Part shown: piece after piece, positions 45,668-55,333 of the stretch
How the letters are laid out: each line of letters starts with the position of its first letter
How positions within the stretch are numbered: position 1 is the first letter of the stretch
Assembly: GCA_038254545.1 (NCBI GenBank)
Contig: JBBSGB010000015.1
Span: forward strand, 1 to 64,000
Reading direction: 5' to 3'
Origin: CAHJXF01 sp038254545
GTDB lineage: Bacteria > Pseudomonadota > Gammaproteobacteria > Burkholderiales > Burkholderiaceae_D
DNA: 64,000 nt
Notes under the pieces: generated by a model
What the model saw: the letters and a program-made list of their open reading frames with translations, nothing else
The model's database searches: none
What the model was told of the DNA's origin: nothing
Translations under genes and position numbers: made by a program

Positions 45668-46780
45668 ATGAGCGCGCACATCGAACGCGCGTACTGGAAA
45701 GTGCTGCCTGCTTCCGCATTCGGCGCCATCGCCTCGCAGTGGGACGCGCTTAACGACGCGGGCTTTCGATCACCGGTCCTGCATTCCGATTTCGTCTCAC
45801 CGCTGTTGACGCATTTCGGCGACGGCCGCGAGCACATCGCGCTGCTGGAAGGCCGGGGGGACGGCACCGTGGGCCTGCGTCGCGCCGTGATCGTGTCGCG
45901 CACCAATGCCTTCGTGCACGACAGCTTTCAGCCCTCGCAGGCGCCGATCGGCCTGTGGCTGCAGGACGATGGATCGCGCGGCTTGCCGGCAGTCCGCGAA
46001 ATGCGCGCGCTCGCGGCCAGCCTCGGCGCGACCACCGCGATCGTCGGCATCAATCAGCTCGACCCCGAGCATGTGGCCCGGCGCGACGACGAGGGACAGA
46101 CGACCAGCGACTACATCGCGACCGCGCGCGTCACGATTGTCGGCAGCTTCGACGACTACTGGGCCGCGCGCGGCAAGAACCTGCGCTCGAACATGAAGAA
46201 GCAGCACAACAAGCTCGATGCCGAAGGCGTCGAGCTGCGCTTCGATTGCCTGACCGATCCCGCATCGGTTGCGGCAGCGATCGTCGATTACGGGCGACTC
46301 GAAAGCGCGGGCTGGAAGGCGTCCGGCGGCACCGCGGTCGCGGCGGACAACGCTCAGGGCCGCTTCTACCGCGAGGTGCTCGAGCGCTTCTCGGCGCGCG
46401 GCGCGGGCCGCATCTATCGCTGCTTCTACGGCGACCGGCTTGCCGCGATGGACTTGTGCATCCAGCATGCCGGCGTGATGGTGATCCTGAAGACCGCCTT
46501 CGACGAAACCATCAGGGGCACCTCGCCCGCGTTCCTGATGCGGCACGACTACCTGCCCGCGATCTTCGCGAACCACAGTCTGGATCGCGTCGAGTTCTAC
46601 GGACGCGTGATGGACTGGCATACCAAGTGGACCGATGAAGTCCGCACCCTCTACCACGCCACGACCTATCGCTGGCCGTTCGTGGCGCGGCTCGACGCGA
46701 AGCGTCGTGCGCGTGCGCAGCGGGCGAGGGAAGCGACGCCGCCGGTGACATCGATTCCCGAGACCACGGCGCCCGCGTAG
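45668..46780 (+). CDS. FemAB/BioF2-like GNAT acyltransferase
   Basis: 370 residues with the double-GNAT (Acetyltransf_6/CelD) organisation. D-Y-W-A-A-R-G-K-N-L-R-S-N-M-K-K-Q-H-N-K-L marks the substrate-binding half and G-W-K-A-S-G-G-T-A-V the second. In the family these enzymes transfer acyl or aminoacyl groups to amines during EPS or cell-wall synthesis. The ATG at 45668 follows the aminotransferase by 31 bases. A Pro/Thr/Ala-rich tail ends the protein. Confidence 0.85.
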   Translation: MSAHIERAYWKVLPASAFGAIASQWDALNDAGFRSPVLHSDFVSPLLTHFGDGREHIALLEGRGDGTVGLRRAVIVSRTNAFVHDSFQPSQAPIGLWLQDDGSRGLPAVREMRALAASLGATTAIVGINQLDPEHVARRDDEGQTTSDYIATARVTIVGSFDDYWAARGKNLRSNMKKQHNKLDAEGVELRFDCLTDPASVAAAIVDYGRLESAGWKASGGTAVAADNAQGRFYREVLERFSARGAGRIYRCFYGDRLAAMDLCIQHAGVMVILKTAFDETIRGTSPAFLMRHDYLPAIFANHSLDRVEFYGRVMDWHTKWTDEVRTLYHATTYRWPFVARLDAKRRARAQRAREATPPVTSIPETTAPA

Positions 46781-46793
46781 CTATCGAGAAAGC

Positions 46794-48452
46794 ATGAACA
46801 GCGACCTCCTCCACCAATTGATCCTCGCGTCGGCATCGCGAACGCCCGACGCGACCGCATTATCGGTGCGGGGGCGCACGTCCACTTACGCCCAACTTGC
46901 GACCCAGGTCGAGTCGTTCGCAGCCGCGCTCTGCGCGCTCGGACTCAAGCGGTCCGAAAGAGTCGCGGTCTACCTCGACAAGCGCGAGGAATTCGTCGTC
47001 TCGGTGTTCGGGGCGGCAGCGGCGGGCGGCGTGTTCGTGCCGGTCAACCCCCTGTTGAAGAACGATCAGGTCGCGTACATCCTTGCCGACTGCAACGTGC
47101 GCGTGCTGGTGACGTCGCGCGATCGCTACTTCGGTTTGCGTGACGCGCTCGCGCAATGCGAGGATTTGTTCGCGGTCGTGCTGATCGACGGGCCGGTTGA
47201 GGAACTGGATGCGGACCTCGACGAAGCGAACGCATCGTCGAGCTTCCGCGTTTTCGACTGGGCCGCATTGGGCTCGCACCAGGGCAAGCCGCATCGCGTG
47301 ATCGATACCGACATGACGGCGATCCTCTACACGTCGGGCAGTACCGGCAGGCCCAAGGGCGTGGTGCTGTCCCATCGCAACATGGTCGCCGGTGCGAAGA
47401 GCGTCGCGTCCTACCTCGAGAACCGTCCGGGCGATCGCCTGCTCGCGGTGCTGCCCTTGTCGTTCGATGCGGGCTTCAGCCAGTTGACGACTGCGTTCGC
47501 GAGCGGCGCGACCACCGTGCTGATGAACTATCTGTTGCCGCGCGACGTGATCAACGCGCTCGATGCCGAACGCGTCACCGGTCTCACCGCGGTGCCGCCG
47601 CTGTGGATACAACTGGCGGCCTTGCAATGGCCGGCGTCGATCACGACGCATCTGCGTTACATCGCCAACACCGGCGGCCGCATGCCGCGCGCGACGCTCG
47701 GAGCGTTGCGCGCGCATCTGCCGCAGACCAGGCCGTTCATGATGTACGGCCTCACCGAAGCATTTCGTTCGACCTTCCTGCCGCCCGAGGAAGTCGATCG
47801 CCGGCCCGACTCGATCGGCAAGGCGATCCCGAACGCGGAGATCCTGGTATTGCGCGAAGACGGGCGCGAGTGCGAGCCCGAAGAACCGGGCGAACTGGTT
47901 CATCGCGGCGCGCTCGTCGGCATGGGTTACTGGAACGATGCCGAGAAGACCGCCGAGCGCTACAAGCCCCTGCCCCGCGACCTCGACGGCGCGACCGGCG
48001 GGCTCGTGATTCCCGAGATCGCGGTGTTCTCCGGCGACACCGTGCGGCGCGATGCCGAAGGCTATCTCTATTTCATCGGACGTCGCGACGAGATGATCAA
48101 GACTTCGGGTTATCGCGTGAGTCCTACCGAGGTCGAAGAGGCGCTGTATGCCACCACCCTGCTCGCCGAGGTCGCGGCTTTCGGGGTCGAACATCCCGTG
48201 CTCGGCCAGGCTATCGTCGTGATCGCGACCGGCAAGCACGATGTGTCCGACGAGGTGGCCGATGGCGCGGTGAATGGCGCGGTCGACGTCGCGCGCGTCA
48301 AGCGCGCGTGTCAGCGCTCGTTACCCGCGTGGATGCAGCCAGCGGTGATCGAGTTGCGCGACCACGCATTGCCGCGCAATCCCAACGGCAAGATCGATCG
48401 CAAGCGACTGGCGGGCGAGTTCGTCAACCCCTTCATTGAAGATTCAGCATGA
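46794..48452 (+). CDS. Acyl-CoA ligase (AMP-forming), exosortase A system-associated
   Basis: 552-residue ANL-superfamily enzyme. The P-loop is Y-T-S-G-S-T-G-R-P-K-G-V-V-L, the A5 motif is M-M-Y-G-L-T-E-A, the A7 Asp is in F-S-G-D-T-V-R-R and the catalytic lysine is in P-R-N-P-N-G-K-I-D-R-K-R. It matches the TIGR03098-type family found only with exosortase A and the decarboxylase below. It should adenylate a carboxylic or amino acid and pass it to CoA or to the ACP at 43838. It overlaps the decarboxylase gene by four bases. Confidence 0.92.
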   Translation: MNSDLLHQLILASASRTPDATALSVRGRTSTYAQLATQVESFAAALCALGLKRSERVAVYLDKREEFVVSVFGAAAAGGVFVPVNPLLKNDQVAYILADCNVRVLVTSRDRYFGLRDALAQCEDLFAVVLIDGPVEELDADLDEANASSSFRVFDWAALGSHQGKPHRVIDTDMTAILYTSGSTGRPKGVVLSHRNMVAGAKSVASYLENRPGDRLLAVLPLSFDAGFSQLTTAFASGATTVLMNYLLPRDVINALDAERVTGLTAVPPLWIQLAALQWPASITTHLRYIANTGGRMPRATLGALRAHLPQTRPFMMYGLTEAFRSTFLPPEEVDRRPDSIGKAIPNAEILVLREDGRECEPEEPGELVHRGALVGMGYWNDAEKTAERYKPLPRDLDGATGGLVIPEIAVFSGDTVRRDAEGYLYFIGRRDEMIKTSGYRVSPTEVEEALYATTLLAEVAAFGVEHPVLGQAIVVIATGKHDVSDEVADGAVNGAVDVARVKRACQRSLPAWMQPAVIELRDHALPRNPNGKIDRKRLAGEFVNPFIEDSA

Positions 48453-49687
48453 ACGATCGCGCCAGGACCCTCGTGCACGCGCCCACCGATCAGTTCCCGA
48501 TTCGAGGCAGCAAGCTCACCGTCGGCGGGATCGCGCTGGACCGCCTCGCCGCGCGTGTAGGGCAGACCCCTTTCTACGCCTACGATCGCGCGCTGCTGAC
48601 GCAAAGAGTGGCCGAGTTGCGCGCGCATCTACCGCCATCAGTGAGCCTGCATTACGCGATGAAGGCCAATCCGATGCCGGCCGTGGTGGCGCACATGGCG
48701 CGCGAGGTCGATGGCATCGACGTCGCATCCGGCAACGAGTTGCGCGTCGCGCTGGACGCGGGCATGGGCCCCAAGGAGATCAGCTTCGCGGGGCCCGGCA
48801 AGCACGCGAACGAGCTGCGGCAGGCGATCGCTTCCGGCGTGCTGATCAACGTCGAGTCGCCCAACGAGCTGGCGACCATTGCGCGGCTTGCGACCGAACT
48901 CGATCTGCAGGCGCGCGTCGCACTGCGCGTCAATCCCGACTTCGAATTGAAGTCGTCGGGCATGAAGATGGGCGGCGGGCCCAAACCTTTCGGCATCGAT
49001 GCCGAGACGCTGCCCGAACTGCTGGCTACGCTCAAGGCGCCGCTCGCCTTCGAAGGTTTCCACATCTTCAGCGGCTCGCAGAACCTGCGCGCCGAGGCCA
49101 TCGTCGAGGCGCAGACCAAGGCGCTCGAACTGGCCGCACGATTGGCCACGCATGCGCCAAGCCCGGTTCGCACGCTCAACATCGGCGGCGGCTTCGGCAT
49201 CCCCTATTTTGCCGGCGAGACGCGACTCGATCTCGCGGCTGTCGGCCAGCATCTGCATGGCCTCGTCGATGATGCGAAGAGCGCATTGCCCGAAGCCGAG
49301 ATCGTCGTCGAGCTCGGCCGTTACCTGGTCGGTGAAGCGGGCATCTATGTCGCGCGCGTCATCGATCGCAAGGTCTCGCGCGGGCAGGTCTTCCTCGTCA
49401 CCGATGGCGGGCTGCATCATCACTTATCGGCATCGGGCAACTTCGGTCAGGTGATCCGCAAGAACTATCCGGTAGCCATCGGTACCCGCGCCGCGGACGC
49501 CGGGCGCGAGATCGCATCGGTGGTCGGGCCGCTGTGCACGCCGCTCGATCTGCTGGCCGACCGCATGGACCTCGCGCGTGCCGAGATCGGCGACCTCATC
49601 GTCGTCTTTCAATCGGGCGCGTACGGACTGACCGCGAGCCCCGGCCATTTCCTCAGCCATCCGCCCGCCGTCGAGGTGCTGGTATGA
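48449..49687 (+). CDS. PLP-dependent decarboxylase, exosortase A system-associated
   Basis: 412 residues of the fold-type III (alanine racemase-like) family, TIGR03099-type. The PLP lysine is Lys72 in H-Y-A-M-K-A-N, and the phosphate loop is I-G-G-G-F-G. It resembles diaminopimelate or ornithine decarboxylases, so it should convert an amino acid (free or carrier-bound) to an amine. The near-universal neighbour relation with the AMP-ligase points to a shared substrate. The ATGA overlaps at both ends couple it to the ligase and to the HAD gene. Confidence 0.92.
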   Translation: MNDRARTLVHAPTDQFPIRGSKLTVGGIALDRLAARVGQTPFYAYDRALLTQRVAELRAHLPPSVSLHYAMKANPMPAVVAHMAREVDGIDVASGNELRVALDAGMGPKEISFAGPGKHANELRQAIASGVLINVESPNELATIARLATELDLQARVALRVNPDFELKSSGMKMGGGPKPFGIDAETLPELLATLKAPLAFEGFHIFSGSQNLRAEAIVEAQTKALELAARLATHAPSPVRTLNIGGGFGIPYFAGETRLDLAAVGQHLHGLVDDAKSALPEAEIVVELGRYLVGEAGIYVARVIDRKVSRGQVFLVTDGGLHHHLSASGNFGQVIRKNYPVAIGTRAADAGREIASVVGPLCTPLDLLADRMDLARAEIGDLIVVFQSGAYGLTASPGHFLSHPPAVEVLV

Positions 49688-50367
49688 GCATCAAGGCAAT
49701 CGCGTTCGACGCGTACGGCACGATCTTCGATGTCCATTCGATCGCGGTGCGCGCCGACCAATTCTTTCCGGGCCGCGGCGCGGAGCTGTCGGCGCTCTGG
49801 AGAGTCAAGCAGATCGACTACACGCGCCTGCGAACGATGTCGGACCGCTACGTGCCGTTCTGCGATGTCACGCGCGATGCGTTGACCTATTCGGCACGGG
49901 CCTTGGGGCTCGCGCTGGACGAGGACACGACCACGGCGTTGATGAGCCAATACGACCGCCTCGACGTGTTCGCCGATGCATCGGCGGCGTTGCTGTCGCT
50001 CAAGGCGCGCGGCATGCGCATGGCGATCCTGTCGAACGGCGACCCGGCCATGCTCGAAGCGATCGTCGGCAACAACGACGTGCTCGACGGCGTGTTCGAT
50101 CATCTGCTGTCGGTCGATTCGGTCGGCCGTTTCAAGACCGCGTCCGAAGCCTATGAGCTCGGGCCGCTCGCATTCGATTGCCTCGCGTCGGAGATCCTGT
50201 TCGTGTCGAGCAACTGCTGGGACGCGTGCGGCGCGGCGTGGTACGGCTACACCACCTTCTGGATCAATCGCGCCGGCATGCCCCTCGAGGAACTCGGGGT
50301 CGTGCCTACGGGCGAAGGGAGAGCCATGCACGACGTGATCGCCTTCGTCGAGCCGCTGCTGGGCTAA
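49684..50367 (+). CDS. L-2-haloacid dehalogenase-like HAD hydrolase (type II)
   Basis: 227 residues. All recognised L-2-haloacid dehalogenase active-site residues are present: nucleophile Asp9 in F-D-A-Y-G-T, Thr13, Arg40 in L-W-R, the serine in L-S-N-G-D, lysine and tyrosine in F-K-T-A-S-E-A-Y, and S-S-N-C-W-D. Canonical function is hydrolytic dehalogenation of 2-haloalkanoic acids; many homologues act on unknown 2-substituted acids. The start overlaps the decarboxylase stop (ATGA), so it is co-translated with the exosortase-locus genes, an unexpected partner. Confidence 0.9.
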   Translation: MSIKAIAFDAYGTIFDVHSIAVRADQFFPGRGAELSALWRVKQIDYTRLRTMSDRYVPFCDVTRDALTYSARALGLALDEDTTTALMSQYDRLDVFADASAALLSLKARGMRMAILSNGDPAMLEAIVGNNDVLDGVFDHLLSVDSVGRFKTASEAYELGPLAFDCLASEILFVSSNCWDACGAAWYGYTTFWINRAGMPLEELGVVPTGEGRAMHDVIAFVEPLLG

Positions 50368-50397
50368 TCAGTCACCATTTTCTTTCAACGGAATCCT

Positions 50398-51999
50398 ATG
50401 ACCAACCTTCAGTCCGACCTTCCCGCGGGCGTGACGATCAATGCCGAGGTCTCGCCTGAGTTCGCGGAGATCCTTACACCCGAAGCGCTCGCGCTGGTTG
50501 CGAAGCTCACGCGCGCGTTCGAGCCGCGGCGTCGCGAACTGCTCGCCGCCCGTGCGGCACGCGCGCAACGGCTCGACGCCGGCGAGCGTCCCGACTTCCT
50601 CGCGGAAACCAAATCGATACGCGAAGGCGACTGGAAGATCGCGCCGATACCCAAGGCGCTGGAATGTCGTCGCGTCGAGATCACCGGGCCGGTCGAAGCG
50701 AAGATGGTCATCAACGCCTACAACTCGGGGGCGGACAGCTACATGACCGACTTCGAGGACAGCAACACGCCCAACTGGACGAACCAGATCCAGGGGCAGA
50801 TCAACCTCAAGAAAGCGATCCGTCGCACGCTCACGCTCGAGCAGCAGACACCCGCGGGCACGAAGACCTACCAACTCAACGAGAAGGTCGCGACGCTGCA
50901 AGTCCGCCCACGCGGCTGGCACCTCGACGAGAAGCACGTGCTGGTCGATGGCAAACGAATTTCCGGCGGCATCTTCGACTTCGCGCTCTTCCTGTTTCAC
51001 AACGCGAAGGAGCTGGTCGCGCGCGGGGCGGGGCCCTTCTTCTATCTGCCCAAGGTGGAGTCGCATCTCGAAGCACGCCTGTGGAACGACATCTTCGTGA
51101 TGGCGCAGGACGAGATCGGCATGCCGCAGGGAACGATCAAGGCGACGGTGCTGATCGAGACCATCCTCGCTGCCTTCGAGATGGACGAGATCCTCTACGA
51201 ATTGCGCGAGCACTCGGCCGGTCTGAACGCGGGCCGCTGGGACTACATCTTCTCGTGCATCAAGAAGTTCAAGGTCGACAAGAATTTCTGCCTCGCCGAC
51301 CGGGCCAAGGTCACGATGACGGCACCCTTCATGCGTGCCTACGCGCTGCTGCTGCTGAAGATCTGCCACGAGCGCGGCGCGCCCGCGATCGGCGGCATGA
51401 GTGCATTGATCCCGATCAAGAACGATCCGCTGAAGAACGAAACCGCGATGGCCGGCATCATCGCCGACAAGCGGCGCGACGCGACCGACGGCTACGACGG
51501 CGGCTGGGTCGCGCATCCGGGCCTGGTGGAAGCGTCGATGAAGGAATTCGTCGAGGTGCTGGGCGACAAACCGAATCAGTTCGAGAAACAGAAACCCGAG
51601 GTGCACGTCGTCGCGGCAGACCTGCTGAATTTCCAGCCCGAGGCGCCGATCACCGAAGCGGGCCTGCGCATGAACATCAATGTCGGCATCCACTACCTCG
51701 GCGCATGGCTGGGCGGCAATGGCTGCGTGCCGATCCACAACCTGATGGAAGACGCGGCGACCGCGGAGATCAGCCGCAGCCAGGTGTGGCAATGGATACG
51801 ATCGCCCAAGGGCGTGCTCGATGACGGTCGCAAGATCACGGCCGAACTCGTGAAGGCGCTGGTTCCGGAAGAACTGGCGAAGATCAAGGCCGGAGGATTC
51901 GAGGGACAGTTCGACCGCGCAGCGGAGATCTTCACGACGATGAGCACGCAGCAGGCCTTCGAAGAATTCCTGACGTTGCCGCTGTACGAAGAGATCTGA
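50398..51999 (+). CDS. aceB: Malate synthase A
   Basis: 533 residues, the length of malate synthase A rather than the longer GlcB. Signatures are Y-M-T-D-F-E-D-S-N-T-P-N-W, G-P-F-F-Y-L-P-K-V-E-S-H-L-E-A, I-E-T-I-L-A-A-F-E-M-D-E-I and W-D-Y-I-F-S. It condenses glyoxylate with acetyl-CoA in the glyoxylate bypass. Isocitrate lyase is not adjacent. It starts 30 bases after the HAD stop and may share transcription with that operon, although T-rich sequence before it could hide its own promoter. Confidence 0.95.
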   Translation: MTNLQSDLPAGVTINAEVSPEFAEILTPEALALVAKLTRAFEPRRRELLAARAARAQRLDAGERPDFLAETKSIREGDWKIAPIPKALECRRVEITGPVEAKMVINAYNSGADSYMTDFEDSNTPNWTNQIQGQINLKKAIRRTLTLEQQTPAGTKTYQLNEKVATLQVRPRGWHLDEKHVLVDGKRISGGIFDFALFLFHNAKELVARGAGPFFYLPKVESHLEARLWNDIFVMAQDEIGMPQGTIKATVLIETILAAFEMDEILYELREHSAGLNAGRWDYIFSCIKKFKVDKNFCLADRAKVTMTAPFMRAYALLLLKICHERGAPAIGGMSALIPIKNDPLKNETAMAGIIADKRRDATDGYDGGWVAHPGLVEASMKEFVEVLGDKPNQFEKQKPEVHVVAADLLNFQPEAPITEAGLRMNINVGIHYLGAWLGGNGCVPIHNLMEDAATAEISRSQVWQWIRSPKGVLDDGRKITAELVKALVPEELAKIKAGGFEGQFDRAAEIFTTMSTQQAFEEFLTLPLYEEI

Positions 52000-52078
52000 A
52001 CCAGGCTCCGCGCTACCAACTCCATGGCGAGGCGCAGCGCGCTACGGCATGATCCAACCATGAACCAGGAGAGCAACG

Positions 52079-52624
52079 ATGAAGTCCACCATACGCACCT
52101 TCACAATCGCCGCACTGCTCGTTGCCTTGGCCGCGTGTAGTGGCATGGGTCCGATGGGCATGATGAAAACGCCCGATGTCCCTGCGGCGATCGTGGTTCC
52201 GTCGGGCAACAAGCTTGCCTTCGCGCTCAAGGGCTCGGGTTTGCAGAACTACGAGTGCCGGGCCAAGGCCGACGCTGCAGGCGGCTACGACTGGGCGCTG
52301 GTATCTCCGGAAGCTGCGTTGCGCGACAGGAACGACGCGCTCGTCGGGAAACACTATGGCGGGCCGACATGGGAACATGGCGACGGAAGCAAGGTGAGCG
52401 GCAAGACGCTCGCCGCAGCGCCCGCGCCGACTCCCGGCAACATTCCATGGCTACTGCTCCAAGGTAGCCCCAATCCGGGCAATGGCGCCTTCAGCAGGGT
52501 GACCTATGTCCAGCGCATCAACACCAACGCAGGCACCGCGCCTTCGGACCCCTGCAATGCGAGCACCGCCGGAAGCAAGAAACAGGTTCGTTATTCGGCG
52601 GATTACGTCTTCTATAAGAGCTGA
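52079..52624 (+). CDS. DUF3455-family lipoprotein
   Basis: 181 residues. The signal peptide ends in the lipobox L-A-A-C (Cys about 20). The DUF3455 signature is visible: P-S-G-N-K-L-A-F-A-L-K-G-S-G-L-Q-N-Y-E-C, then W-A-L-V-S-P-E-A-A-L and H-Y-G-G-P-T-W-E. The function of the domain is unknown. AGGAGAG lies 6-12 bases before the ATG. A terminator follows the gene. Confidence 0.87.
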   Translation: MKSTIRTFTIAALLVALAACSGMGPMGMMKTPDVPAAIVVPSGNKLAFALKGSGLQNYECRAKADAAGGYDWALVSPEAALRDRNDALVGKHYGGPTWEHGDGSKVSGKTLAAAPAPTPGNIPWLLLQGSPNPGNGAFSRVTYVQRINTNAGTAPSDPCNASTAGSKKQVRYSADYVFYKS

Positions 52625-52647
52625 AGACGCAATACGCTTCTCGAATG

Positions 52648-52676
52648 AAACGCGCTTCCATCGAGGCGCGTTTTTT
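52648..52676 (+). terminator. Rho-independent terminator after the DUF3455 gene
   Basis: AAACGCGC (52648-52655) pairs with GCGCGTTT (52666-52673) around a 10-base loop, followed by a run of T ending at 52676. Confidence 0.85.
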
Positions 52677-52769
52677 ATATTCAAGGTAGAGATCGCATCG
52701 ATGTTTTCGACCCACAATAAGCTGCACCCGAGTCCGAAATAGACGGGTTTGCGAAAGGGAGAATCGCAG

Positions 52770-53866
52770 TTGTTTTCGACGATGCGCGTGCCTCGATGGC
52801 GTTGGACGCTCGGGCTTTGCTTGCTGGTCGCGATGGCCTGTGACTCGGGGGCTGTCAGCGCGCAGACGCCAACGACGCATCGCTATGTTTTCTCCGATCT
52901 CGAACTCGATCTGGACAACGATGCGAGCATTGCCAACGCATTTGCGCTGAGTCCGTCGTCGTCGAGCCTAGCGCACTTGCGTTCCCTGTTGCTGGCGCTT
53001 TCAAAGAATGCGGCAATGAACCAGGCGATGGACGACGCGACGGATCCGGCAAGACCGAGTAGGTTCGATCTGGCCCGAGCAGATTAGGCGGGGTCGCCTG
53101 GGAGCTTTTCCAGCACGGCTTGCGTCGACTCGATGATGGCGATCTGCTGCGCTATCGCGCACTCGCGCGCGAGGATGTCGTCGTGGTTGAAGTGCCTGGG
53201 TGCGCCATGGATCGTTCGCGCCAGTTGAAGCGCGTCGCTGAAAACCCCGAGCGCTCGCAATCCGATTGGGAAGCAATGCTGGACATTTGGACTCTCGCCG
53301 TTACTGCAGTCAACGCCCACCGCGCCATCGTCCCGGTGACGCGCGAACAGATTGAAGGCGCAAGAATAGCGGCCGTGACTGCATTGCCCGATTCAGGTCG
53401 TGTATCTCTGACCAATCTCAACCGCGGCGATGCCAACGCGTTTGTTTGCGCGCGAGTCAAACTACTTGAAAGGATGCGGCTCGACGCGCCGCCCGATGCG
53501 AGCCTCGTCCTGATGCGCGAGTACCTTGCGACCTATGCGTCCCTCACGATGGCCACACACACCTATCGAATCGACGAGTCGCTTCAATATCCTCATGAAG
53601 CGAAGCGGGCCGATGTGAACGGTACCCAGACGATACGCATGCACGTTGATGCCAATGGCAAGGTGACGCGAGTGGAAACCATCGCGAGTCAATTGACGCC
53701 AACGACCATCGCGCGCGTGGACGGAACCACGATCGCCTCGCGCGATTTGTTCGAGCGCGAGGTGGCTGCCTACATGCAGGTCGCCGGCTATCCGCCGCGC
53801 GTCAAGAACGGGAAGCCGGTCGCAACGGTTTTTGAGCTGCCGATCGTGTGGCAGCTCGAAAAATGA
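52770..53866 (+). pseudogene. Disrupted secreted protein of unknown family (single frameshift)
   Basis: Two halves lie in different frames. The 5' half has a signal peptide (L-G-L-C-L-L-V-A-M-A-C-D, then G-A-V-S-A-Q) and reads to a stop at 53085-53087. The 3' half, open from 53063, continues as W-E-L-F-Q-H-G-L-R-R-L-D-D-G-D-L-L-R-Y and ends at 53866 (E-L-P-I-V-W-Q-L-E-K). The two frames overlap only between 53063 and 53087, so the indel probably lies there. No slippery heptamer is visible, which argues against programmed frameshifting. The 5' start could be TTG at 52770 or ATG at 52782. I do not recognise the family. Confidence 0.72.
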
Positions 53867-53879
53867 CTCTCAAATCCCC

Positions 53880-54341
53880 ATGAACTCCCGCTTCATCATT
53901 CGGCCCGTGGTCCACGACGATTTCGCCAAGTGGAAAACGCTGTGGGATGGCTACAACTCTTTTTACGGCCGGGAAGGACCAACCGCACTGCCGGTGCAAA
54001 TCACGCAGGTGACCTGGTCCCGCTTCTTCGACGAGCAGGAACCCGTGCACGCACTCGTCGCGGAGAGCTCAGGCCAGCTATTGGGCATCGTCCATTTCCT
54101 GTTTCATCGCAGTACCATTCAGATCGCATCGACCTGCTATCTGCAGGACCTCTTCACCGTCGAGGCGGCGCGTGGAAAAGGTATCGGCCGAGCGCTCATC
54201 GAGGCGGTCTACGAACAGGCACGGCTTGCGGGATCCGAACGCGTGTATTGGCAGACTCGCGAAACGAATAGCGTCGCGATGCTTCTGTATGACAAGGTCG
54301 CCGAGAGATCGGGCTTCGTCGTGTATCGCAAGGCGTTGTAG
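53880..54341 (+). CDS. GNAT-family N-acetyltransferase
   Basis: 153 residues from the ATG at 53880. Motif A is L-Q-D-L-F-T-V-E-A-A-R-G-K-G-I-G-R-A-L-I, with the Q/R-x-x-G-x-G/A pyrophosphate loop R-G-K-G-I-G. V-Y-W-Q-T-R-E-T-N-S-V-A-M-L-L-Y is motif B. The substrate is unknown. It lies 13 bases after the disrupted gene and may have been co-transcribed with it. Confidence 0.9.
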   Translation: MNSRFIIRPVVHDDFAKWKTLWDGYNSFYGREGPTALPVQITQVTWSRFFDEQEPVHALVAESSGQLLGIVHFLFHRSTIQIASTCYLQDLFTVEAARGKGIGRALIEAVYEQARLAGSERVYWQTRETNSVAMLLYDKVAERSGFVVYRKAL

Positions 54342-54436
54342 ACGCATCGCGACGCCATGGGAAGCACGCGGCCGGACTTCCGCCGCAGCGGGTAGTAGAG
54401 TGGCGGCTATCGAATCATGCAGCTTGCCATTTCATC

Positions 54437-55318
54437 ATGACGCGCATCGCTGTATTCGTCGCCGTGTCGAGCGCGATCGCGATCGCGGTGGCCATCGACA
54501 GCACTGAGCCGGATGCCAATGCTCTTGGCGCGCGAACGGCCCGGTCGATTGCGTCGCAATCGACGCTCGACACGTCAGGCACGCGCGAGCCGCAGCCCGC
54601 ATCGGCCATCGAAACACCCGTGCCCACCGATCCGCTGCGCATCAGCGACGCTCCTGCCGAACTCGATGGCCTTCCGGTCCGCGCGTTCGTCGATCGATGG
54701 TCGCATGCCGCCCGAACCGGCGACACGCGCGCCGCCTATCGCGTCTATCAAGCCGAGGCGTATTGCGCACGCACGGAGGAGAACGAACGCTTGCTTCGTG
54801 GCCCTTCAATCCCTCGGGAGGACGAAGCGAGAGCGTCGATCGCCGCATGGGCCCGATCGCTTCGAAATCTCTGCGACGGCGTCAGTCCCGCGGAGGTCGA
54901 TGAGCGGCTTCACTTTCTGCTGGTCGCCGCCCAAAGCGGAATTGCGGACGCGCAGATCGATTTTTTTATCGAAGGGCCCTACGGCAAACCCTACGAGTTG
55001 CGCGCGGAGGATCCCGACCCGAATGTCATCGCATGGAAGGCCCGGGCGGTCGACTTCCTGAAGCAGGCGGCCATGCAGAACAATCGCGATGCACTGGAGT
55101 TTCTTTCCCTGGCTTACTTCAACGGCGTCGTGGTCCCGCAGGATTTTGAGACCTCGCTCACCTACGATATCGCGTTGGCGCGAGCGAACCACAAGGACCC
55201 CGATCTGGCATTGCTTGCAACCCAGTTGATCAAGCAGCTTCCGGAATCCAGCGTCGCGCGGGCGCGAACCGCGGGCGAAGCCTTGTACCGGCAGTGCTGC
55301 AGCGATCGAACGTCGTGA
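54437..55318 (+). CDS. Secreted hypothetical protein with Sel1/TPR-like C-terminus
   Basis: 293 residues. An N-terminal hydrophobic segment (4-20) precedes a polar region with many Ser/Thr/Pro (about 25-80). A helical section (Y-R-V-Y-Q-A-E-A-Y-C; F-L-K-Q-A-A-M-Q-N-N-R-D-A-L-E-F-L-S-L-A-Y-F) resembles Sel1-type repeats. Two adjacent cysteines (Q-C-C-S) lie near the end. No catalytic motif is visible and I do not recognise a named family. Confidence 0.7.
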   Translation: MTRIAVFVAVSSAIAIAVAIDSTEPDANALGARTARSIASQSTLDTSGTREPQPASAIETPVPTDPLRISDAPAELDGLPVRAFVDRWSHAARTGDTRAAYRVYQAEAYCARTEENERLLRGPSIPREDEARASIAAWARSLRNLCDGVSPAEVDERLHFLLVAAQSGIADAQIDFFIEGPYGKPYELRAEDPDPNVIAWKARAVDFLKQAAMQNNRDALEFLSLAYFNGVVVPQDFETSLTYDIALARANHKDPDLALLATQLIKQLPESSVARARTAGEALYRQCCSDRTS

Positions 55319-55333
55319 GCTCGCGAATCGCGC

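Noticed and set aside
53063..53087. Programmed ribosomal frameshift in the disrupted secreted-protein gene
   Set aside because: No slippery heptamer or downstream pseudoknot is visible, and no function calls for it.
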